A stretch of 64,000 nt of DNA from Devosia indica (GTDB lineage: Bacteria; Pseudomonadota; Alphaproteobacteria; Rhizobiales; Devosiaceae): contig NZ_PYVZ01000001.1 of NCBI RefSeq assembly GCF_003056405.1, positions 124,001-188,000 on the forward strand, read 5' to 3'. Below are positions 29,206 through 34,217 of the stretch, in pieces. Under the pieces are notes generated by a model. The model was not told the DNA's origin and made no database searches. It saw only the letters and a program-made list of their open reading frames with translations. Position numbers and translations under genes: made by a program. Within the stretch, counting starts at the first letter, position 1. Every line of letters starts with the position of its first letter.

Positions 29206-29982
29206 CTAACCAAGGAGGTCAACAAAGGTATAGATGTAGTCTCCTTCACCGGTTGCATACGCCGATTCATAGGCGGGATAGAATCTACACCACACCCCCT
29301 CAGACACAAGTTCGGGGTTGCTCAAGTCTTCTATGGCAAGGGCAGTTCTTGACTGCGGCGGCAACTCATCCTGCCCCCGGAAGAACAGCCCTTTCGAGAA
29401 AGCGGATTTGCTTGCTCGTCCGTTTATGACGTAGCCATCTCTACTCTGGCAGAAGCCAATGTGTCGTCGGCTCAAATTTATCCAGCGATAGGCCGCAGCT
29501 AGCTTTGAAACTCCAAATTCATCAGCTAGCTCGGTTACAGATTCTACGCAGAACCGACGATCGTCATATGATCGGACTAAGTCTGGCGGCATCAACAAGT
29601 GAGCGGCGAAATCGTTAGCTTCTGCCTCCAATGGTTCCACATCGAAGTCGTTAAGCGCCTCTGGTCCGCATTCGAATCTTTCCCTCAAAGTCCGATGGCC
29701 GACAAAATGACCAACCTCGTGAGCCAGGGTGAAATTCCTTCGTGGCGTGTATGTTATCTTCCTGTTGACGCCAATAAGCCATGACCGCTTCTGCGGCGAG
29801 GGACGATACATCAGCCCCTCAAAGCTCTCAAAATCAGCCTCCACTATACTGACAGTGTCTCCGCCAGAAGACGGAATTACGATCTCGTTGAGCGCTACAT
29901 TGATATCTATTCTTGGCGTACCAGGCCCATGACTTCTCCATAGGGTAATTATCCTATTTGCTTCCTTTATTAGCTTTGTCAT
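29206..29982 (-). CDS. ImmA/IrrE family metallo-endopeptidase
   Basis: 258-aa predicted zinc protease: HEVGH within NFTLAHEVGHFVGH, and downstream EAEANDFAAHLLMP supplying the third ligand region. Such proteases typically cleave and inactivate a partner XRE-type repressor. The partner is encoded immediately upstream and overlaps this gene by 29 bases. Base composition is clearly AT-richer than polA beside it, suggesting horizontal acquisition. The inducing signal is not known. Confidence 0.9.
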   Translation of the reverse strand: MTKLIKEANRIITLWRSHGPGTPRIDINVALNEIVIPSSGGDTVSIVEADFESFEGLMYRPSPQKRSWLIGVNRKITYTPRRNFTLAHEVGHFVGHRTLRERFECGPEALNDFDVEPLEAEANDFAAHLLMPPDLVRSYDDRRFCVESVTELADEFGVSKLAAAYRWINLSRRHIGFCQSRDGYVINGRASKSAFSKGLFFRGQDELPPQSRTALAIEDLSNPELVSEGVWCRFYPAYESAYATGEGDYIYTFVDLLG

Positions 29983-30301
29983 CCAGAATCATGTCCGCGA
30001 GTCTTAGCAACTTGTCGACATCAGATGCTGATACTTTGCGACCTTCAAGTCCCCTTGCGAGCGCATCGACAACCTGGCTGCGATTCGGCTCTACCGAGGA
30101 ATCGTCGATCAAGTAGGAGGGAGAAACCTCCAAAACACTGGCAATCTTGAGGAGCAGTTCACCTGAAGGTCGCGCCGGCCTTTTATTCTCGAGCTGCCAA
30201 ACGTAGGCCTTCGTTGAGCCAATCTTATCAGCAAGCCCCTCTAATGTAAGAGCTTTCTCTATCCGGCGCTTGCGCAGCTTTTCACCAAATACCTCGGACA
30301 T
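29954..30301 (-). CDS. XRE-family helix-turn-helix regulator
   Basis: 115 aa from ATG 30301 with AGAGG upstream. The N-terminal HTH is KLRKRRIEKALTLEGLADKIGSTKAYVWQLENKR. The C-terminal half (SQVVDALARGLEGRKVSASDVDKLLRLADMI) may be the dimer or protease-recognition region. It overlaps the ImmA gene by 29 bases. It faces the DUF2188 operon across a promoter region with palindromes that probably bind this protein. Confidence 0.9.
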   Translation of the reverse strand: MSEVFGEKLRKRRIEKALTLEGLADKIGSTKAYVWQLENKRPARPSGELLLKIASVLEVSPSYLIDDSSVEPNRSQVVDALARGLEGRKVSASDVDKLLRLADMILDDKANKGSK

Positions 30302-30343
30302 CAAACCTCTACGGAACAAATCACAGGGGTTGACAGTATCTCA

Positions 30344-30384
30344 ATCGCTATACTAGCACTAGTGTAGTGATCGCGATACTATCG
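30344..30384. promoter_or_regulatory. Operator cluster between XRE and DUF2188 genes
   Basis: ATCGCTATACTAGC (30344-30357) recurs as ATCGCGATACTATC (30370-30383), a direct repeat at 26-base spacing. Overlapping dyads are ACTAGCACTAGTGTAGT (30352-30368, one mismatched pair) and CGATACTATCG (30374-30384, perfect). TTGACA at 30330 may be part of a rightward promoter. The adjacent XRE repressor is the likely binder (inferred). Confidence 0.6.
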
Positions 30385-30437
30385 TGTCGCACTCGCGATC
30401 CGTCCTCCTCCTGACCTGCGACACGGAGACATAGAAT

Positions 30438-30665
30438 ATGCCGAAGAAAGACATCCATGTGACCCCGCATCCTAACGGTGGCTGGCAGACCAAAACTGAA
30501 GGTTCCAGTCGCGCTGGCTCCCTGCACCCAACTCAGAAAGCAGCCTTCGAGCAGGCTCGTGAGCAGGCAATCCGAACAGGAGTAGAGGTGGTCATTCACC
30601 GCCCAGACGGACGCATTCGCGATAGCAACAGTTATGGAAACGATCCATTTCCACCCAAAGGCTAA
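30438..30665 (+). CDS. DUF2188 domain protein
   Basis: 75 aa starting MPKKDIHVTPHPNGGWQTKTEGSSRA and ending VVIHRPDGRIRDSNSYGNDPFPPKG. These are the two conserved blocks of DUF2188, a small beta-rich family of unknown function often carried on accessory DNA. GGAGA lies upstream of the start. It is the first gene of a rightward operon, divergent from the XRE/ImmA pair. Confidence 0.85.
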   Translation: MPKKDIHVTPHPNGGWQTKTEGSSRAGSLHPTQKAAFEQAREQAIRTGVEVVIHRPDGRIRDSNSYGNDPFPPKG

Positions 30666-30676
30666 GGAGCATAACC

Positions 30677-30886
30677 ATGCCGATGAAGTACAAGGGCCGA
30701 ACCTTCAGTTCCGGCCAATCGCTCGCCAACGCGGTGCAGCGTGATATCAATACTGCGGTCGAGCGCGCTGTTCGAAATGCCGCATCATCATCAGGGGCAC
30801 GAACAACACGGGCCTCAAATGGGAACTTGATCATACAGGGCAACCCTGCCGCTATAGCTCGGTTCACTCGCAAAATCGTCCGGTGA
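30677..30886 (+). CDS. Small basic hypothetical protein
   Basis: 69 aa, 11 bases after the DUF2188 stop, with AAGGAG at good spacing, so the start is well supported. It is rich in Arg/Ala/Asn with a helical middle (SLANAVQRDINTAVERAVRNAASS) and a basic end (FTRKIVR); nucleic-acid binding is possible. No family is recognised. It probably forms one transcript with the DUF2188 gene and the 55-codon frame that follows. Confidence 0.65.
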   Translation: MPMKYKGRTFSSGQSLANAVQRDINTAVERAVRNAASSSGARTTRASNGNLIIQGNPAAIARFTRKIVR

Positions 30887-30890
30887 CAAG

Positions 30891-31058
30891 ATGAGCTTCA
30901 AACCGTTTCGCCCGATCCGCCCGATCAAGCCAATTGACCGCATGCAAAACATGCGGACGATCAGACCGCTGGGGATGACAAAATGGGTGAAGGCGCATTG
31001 GCGATATGACTATGACCGGCGAGCATGGGAGTGGGTGCTCGGGCACTGGAGCCGCTAG
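30891..31058 (+). CDS. Tiny Trp- and Arg-rich hypothetical protein
   Basis: A 55-codon frame starting 4 bases after the preceding stop. It begins MSFKPFRPIRPIKPIDR, a repeated R/K-P-I motif, and ends WRYDYDRRAWEWVLGHWSR, with five Trp in the last 25 residues. It is followed directly by a rho-independent terminator, so it is the natural last gene of the operon. The product is strongly basic; function is unknown. Below the usual length cut-off. Confidence 0.55.
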   Translation: MSFKPFRPIRPIKPIDRMQNMRTIRPLGMTKWVKAHWRYDYDRRAWEWVLGHWSR

Positions 31059-31074
31059 TGTGTATGCAATACTG

Positions 31075-31101
31075 AAAGGCCCGGATACGTTCCGGGCTTT
31101 T
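31075..31101 (+). terminator. Rho-independent terminator of the DUF2188 operon
   Basis: GCCCGGA (31079-31085) and TCCGGGC (31091-31097) form a stem with a 5-base loop, flanked by AAA and followed by TTTT, 20 bases past the 55-codon gene stop. It marks the rightward end of the AT-richer island. Confidence 0.8.
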
Positions 31102-31118
31102 CATCTTGTTAGCGCTTA

Positions 31119-31220
31119 CTAGGGATCCTGCCCCCGCTTCACCTTCGCAGCCAGATGCAGCCGCTCCGCGCTTGCCAGCGCACTGCGCTCCACCGTCTCC
31201 CGGCCGAATAAGTGGTTCAC
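31119..31220 (-). other. Possible 3' remnant of a lost gene
   Basis: A 33-codon minus-strand frame (...LFGRETVERSALASAERLHLAAKVKRGQDP, then stop) has core-like composition and reads like the C-terminal amphipathic helix of a normal protein. It lacks any upstream body. It lies next to the terminator of the XRE/DUF2188 island. It may be what is left of a gene disrupted when the island arrived. The parent protein is not recognised. Confidence 0.25.
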
Positions 31221-31376
31221 CGTGAGACCTCAAGACAGGCGCCGGCTGTCGCCGGGATGACAGTTCGTGGATGTGGGTGGGCGCGGTCAGGCATTCCCCT
31301 CCCCTTACCTCCCCCGCCCTTGCCACTCCCTCTCCACCACCCCACATTGTCCTCACGACGGCGGGAGGTCTTGACG

Positions 31377-32039
31377 ATGCGATATGCGGTTCTGGGGACG
31401 GGCATGGTGGGGCAGGCGCTGGCGCGAAAGCTGCGTGCGCTGGGCCATGAGGTGGCGATGGGTGCGCGGGCGCCGGACAATGAAAAGGCTGCCGGCTTTG
31501 CCGCCGAAACGGGCGGGCTGGCGATGGATTTTGCCGCTGCCGCCGGGTTTGGCGACATGGTCATCAATGCCACGAGCGGCGCCCATGCCCTCGATGCACT
31601 GCACCAGGCCGGGGCGGAAAACCTCACCGGCAAGGTGCTGGTGGATATTTCCAATCCGCTGGATTTTTCGGTCAAGCCGCCGGTTCTTTCCGTCGTCAAC
31701 ACCGATAGCCTGGGCGAAACCGTGCAGCGCGCTTTTCCGGGGAGCCGCGTGGTCAAGACGCTCTGCACCGTCAACGCCAATGTCATGGTCGATCCGGCAC
31801 GCCTGCCGGGCGAGCATGTCATTTTCCTCTCCGGTGACGATGCCGATGCCAAGGCCCAGACCCGCGCCATGCTGGAGGCCTTCGGCTGGCGGCAAATCAT
31901 CGACCTGGGCGGCATCGACAGTGCCCGCGCCCAGGAAATGATGCTGCCCATGTGGCTGCGCGTCTGGGGTGCGCTGGGAACGCTCGATTTCAACTGGGTG
32001 TTGACGCGCCGGCCGGATCAGGATCCCGCCAACCGCTGA
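31377..32039 (+). CDS. NAD(P)-binding oxidoreductase, F420/NADP oxidoreductase-like
   Basis: 220 aa from ATG 31377 with GGGAGG upstream; an open extension back to 31212 is rejected. A Rossmann fold starts MRYAVLGTGMVGQALARKLRALGHEVAMGAR. VINATSGAHALDAL, LVDISNPLDF and VKTLCTVNANVMVDP match the F420-dependent NADP reductase (Pfam F420_oxidored) group. Because F420 is uncommon in this order, it is more likely a plain NADPH-dependent reductase. It stands alone, with a repeat complex downstream. Confidence 0.85.
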   Translation: MRYAVLGTGMVGQALARKLRALGHEVAMGARAPDNEKAAGFAAETGGLAMDFAAAAGFGDMVINATSGAHALDALHQAGAENLTGKVLVDISNPLDFSVKPPVLSVVNTDSLGETVQRAFPGSRVVKTLCTVNANVMVDPARLPGEHVIFLSGDDADAKAQTRAMLEAFGWRQIIDLGGIDSARAQEMMLPMWLRVWGALGTLDFNWVLTRRPDQDPANR

Positions 32040-32053
32040 AGCGCAAAAAATTC

Positions 32054-32229
32054 TTATCCCCGTGCCCAGAACCTCCGCTATCCTCTTCCCATCTCTCCCG
32101 CGATGGGCGGACTGCAGCGAACAGTTGCGGGAGGAGCCGGTGAGACTGGATTCGCTCCAGGGCTCGCCTGCTCGTCGGGCCACCTTGCGACGAGCGATCA
32201 ATAGGGGCCACGACAGCAGGAGAAACCCG
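32054..32229. repeat. Long duplicated element, copy A (possible structured RNA)
   Basis: The last 125 bases (32105-32229) match 56502-56626 with a single mismatch (C32176 against T56573); the preceding ~50 bases align more loosely. Predicted stems are CTCCCGC/GCGGGAG enclosing ACTG/CAGT, GAGCC/GGCUC with inner CTGGA/TCCAG, and GCTCGTCG/CGACGAGC. An outer CCTGCT/AGCAGG pair would compete with the last stem. It lies between an oxidoreductase gene and DUF1810 with no credible gene of its own. Confidence 0.7.
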
Positions 32230-32311
32230 CTTCGATCTGTCCCGACAGGGCAAATCTCTCCGGCGGAGAGATTTGAAGTGAGAAGGCCATGAGAGCTACG
32301 CTCGAATGGCG
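32230..32311. repeat. Variable-stem palindromic module, copy 3 (inverted)
   Basis: Read on the plus strand: CTTCGATCTGTCCCG, stem AAATCTCTCC-GGC-GGAGAGATTT (32252-32274), then GAGAAGGCCATGAGAGCT through GCTCGAATGGC. The 34173 module read on the minus strand has the same order and nearly the same flanks (CTTCGAGCCGTCCCG ... GAGAAGGCCATGAGAGCT), yet a completely different stem. It is inserted between the duplicated 125-bp element and the second palindrome. Confidence 0.75.
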
Positions 32312-32312
32312 A

Positions 32313-32366
32313 GAGGCGGCGACGTCTCTATTACTTAGTTTTACTGAGACGCACGCGCCTCGGGAC
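32313..32366. repeat. GAGGCG palindrome, copy A
   Basis: GAGGCG...CGTCTC...GAGACG...CGCCTCGGGAC. Bases 32313-32366 match 56634-56687 almost exactly, including the AT-rich loop TATTACTTAGTTTTA. Here the left outer arm (TATCCC in copy B) is replaced by the end of the inverted module, so the outer stem is shortened. Confidence 0.7.
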
Positions 32367-32476
32367 ACGTCCAATGCAAACCGCAGGGCAGCAAAGCCGG
32401 GGCGGCGCATCGTCGTGCCCGCCATTTGGGTTCGGCGGCGCTTTGGCGTAAAATCGGGTTCAGGGAGGGATCGGCC

Positions 32477-32923
32477 ATGAGTGACACACACGGTGCTATG
32501 ATCGCCAAGTTCCTGGTCGCGCAGGACCAGGTCTATCCCGAGGCGCTGCATGAATTGCGCGCCGGGCGAAAGCGGACGCATTGGATGTGGTTCATCTTCC
32601 CCCAGATGGCGGGGCTGGGCACCAGCGACATGGCCCGGCGCTATGCGCTGACCGGGCTTGATGAGGCCGCCGCTTATGCCGAACACCCGATCCTGGGCGC
32701 GCGGCTGGTCGAATGCACCGAGGCGGTGTTGCTTCATGCCCCCGAGGGCGTGGCGCCGCGTGATTTAAGCACCATTTTCGGCGCACCCGACGACGTCAAG
32801 TTCATTTCCTCGATGACCCTGTTTGCCCGCGCGCAGCCCGAACAGCGCCTTTTCCGCGCCGCGCTCAGCGCCTTCAACAATGGCCATGAGGATGCGCGGA
32901 CCGTGGCCCTGCTGGGCACCTGA
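32477..32923 (+). CDS. DUF1810 family protein
   Basis: 148 aa from ATG 32477 with AGGGAGGGA upstream; the 17-codon extension is rejected. It contains the family core FLVAQDQVYPEALHELRAGRKRTHWMWFIFPQMAGLG and GARLVECTEAVL. DUF1810 proteins are small, helical and widespread, with some reported links to ADP-ribosyl or toxin biology but no firm enzymatic role. It is transcribed alone, downstream of the repeat complex. Confidence 0.88.
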   Translation: MSDTHGAMIAKFLVAQDQVYPEALHELRAGRKRTHWMWFIFPQMAGLGTSDMARRYALTGLDEAAAYAEHPILGARLVECTEAVLLHAPEGVAPRDLSTIFGAPDDVKFISSMTLFARAQPEQRLFRAALSAFNNGHEDARTVALLGT

Positions 32924-33059
32924 GCGGGCTTTTCAAGGCTATGCATTGATACGGAGGCAGAGAAAAACCGCGTCGTCATAAATATTCGCGGCAGTTATAT
33001 TTCGTTATACTTCTAAGCGCAATCTTGCGAGCAACTTCATCGCGTCAAGGAAGCAGACC

Positions 33060-33614
33060 ATGCCTTCTATTGATACCATTACTCTAGCCGATTGCGCCGC
33101 ACTGATATTCGCCCCGGACGGGCACTGTTTTGACCAGATGACCACGCTGGCCCGGAACCTGGGGTTCGGCCATGTGCTCGACTACACCAGGCTCAACGCC
33201 GTGCCGCCCCGAACCCTGCCGTTTTTCCTGATCCACAATGGCATTGCCGATCACCTCAAGCAGCGCCTGTTGCGCGGCCTGCGCTCGACCGATGAGCTGC
33301 GCCGCAAATATGCGCCGATCATCTGTCTGATCCCCCAGGGGCCGCGGCACCAGATGGTGCCACAGGTCGAAATGGGGTTTGACGAGGTGCTGTTTCTCAG
33401 CGACCCGATCGCAGAGATCGGCAAGGCACTGACCGCCCAATTGGGGCGCGAGCTGCTCTATATCGAATCCCCGCAATATTTCGGCCCGGACCGGCGTCGG
33501 CTGGAGCGGGTCAGCCGCGGCGATCCGCGGCGCGTGCCGGGCGGCACCGAGCATCGGCGCATCCAGGTCGTCCGCGATCCGCAGCACGGCATTCGCGCCA
33601 GCTATGTGAGCTGA
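33060..33614 (+). CDS. Degenerate receiver-like protein with YFGPDRRR tail
   Basis: 184 aa. The fold order matches a response-regulator receiver, but the phospho-acceptor region reads LPFFLIHNGIAD with no Asp at the usual place, and the conserved Lys near GFDEVLFLSDP is missing. It is probably not phosphorylated. The C-terminus has YFGPDRRRLERVSRGDPRR, a motif seen in several alphaproteobacterial receiver-associated proteins. Its end overlaps convergent tsaE by 13 bases. Function is unknown. Confidence 0.7.
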   Translation: MPSIDTITLADCAALIFAPDGHCFDQMTTLARNLGFGHVLDYTRLNAVPPRTLPFFLIHNGIADHLKQRLLRGLRSTDELRRKYAPIICLIPQGPRHQMVPQVEMGFDEVLFLSDPIAEIGKALTAQLGRELLYIESPQYFGPDRRRLERVSRGDPRRVPGGTEHRRIQVVRDPQHGIRASYVS

Positions 33615-34039
33615 TCGCGTCTGGTCAGCCGCACCGTGCGCCCCTCGCCACCGGGCGGAATGTCCAGATGCACGACCAGGCTCACCGCCTCGGCCACCTG
33701 CGGCGCGCGTTCCGCCCATTCGACCAGCACGATGGCCTCGGGATCATCGAGCAGGCCCAGCTCGTCGGCCTCCGAGGCATCGGCCAGCCGGTAGAGATCG
33801 GCATGCAGCACCGGCCCGATGGGCGTGTCATAGGGCTGGATGATGGCAAAGGTCGGTGATGGCACTTCAAGCGCCGGATCATTGGCCAGCGCCCGCAATA
33901 TGGCCCTTGCCATGGCCGTCTTGCCCGCCCCCAGATCGCCCTCGAGGCTGACGATATCCCCGGGCTTCAGGCCCGTGGCAAGCTGGGCTCCGAACCGGGC
34001 CGTGGCAGCATCATCGGGGAGGAAGGTTTGGGACATCAA
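33602..34039 (-). CDS. tsaE: tRNA threonylcarbamoyladenosine biosynthesis ATPase TsaE
   Basis: 145-aa P-loop ATPase needed for t6A37 tRNA modification. Visible motifs are Walker A GDLGAGKTAMAR, FAIIQPYDTP, the DLYRL block (LHADLYRLADASEADELG) and VEWAERAP. The length is typical. It follows divL in the same direction with a repeat-bearing gap of about 180 bases; in related genomes the two are also neighbours. It overlaps the convergent receiver-like gene at its end. Confidence 0.95.
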   Translation of the reverse strand: MMSQTFLPDDAATARFGAQLATGLKPGDIVSLEGDLGAGKTAMARAILRALANDPALEVPSPTFAIIQPYDTPIGPVLHADLYRLADASEADELGLLDDPEAIVLVEWAERAPQVAEAVSLVVHLDIPPGGEGRTVRLTRRDQLT

Positions 34040-34056
34040 CGCTATCGACTCCTGCG

Positions 34057-34093
34057 CCTCACTCCCCTTGAGGGAGAGAGAATGAGGGTGGGG
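34057..34093. repeat. CTCCCC palindrome with GTGGGG tail
   Basis: ACTCCCCTTGAGGGAG followed by AATGAGGGTGGGG. The same arrangement, palindrome then (G/A)TGAGGGTGGGGTGA, occurs at 48401-48434. It is a dispersed intergenic repeat, here in the gap between tsaE and divL. Confidence 0.6.
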
Positions 34094-34137
34094 TGAACTG
34101 AAACAGGCTATGAGTCAACGGCAGCCGGAATTCGACG

Positions 34138-34213
34138 GCCATTCGAGCATAGCTCTCATGGCCTTCTCGCCTCCAATCATGCCACCGGCATGATTGGCCC
34201 TACGGGACGGCTC
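34138..34213. repeat. Variable-stem palindromic module, copy 4
   Basis: Flank GCCATTCGAGCATAGCTCTC (from 34138), perfect 11-bp stem CCAATCATGCC-ACC-GGCATGATTGG (34173-34197), then CCCTACGGGACGGCTCGAAG. In the direction of divL the stem lies about 20 bases past its stop, as with copy 2 and the FKBP gene. Confidence 0.75.
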
Positions 34214-34217
34214 GAAG

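Noticed and set aside
32105..32229. Minus-strand protein frames shared by the two 125-bp repeats
   Set aside because: The similar peptides arise because the DNA is duplicated. There is no ribosome site, the ends diverge, and no domain is seen. It is kept as a caution in the findings because the single difference is synonymous.
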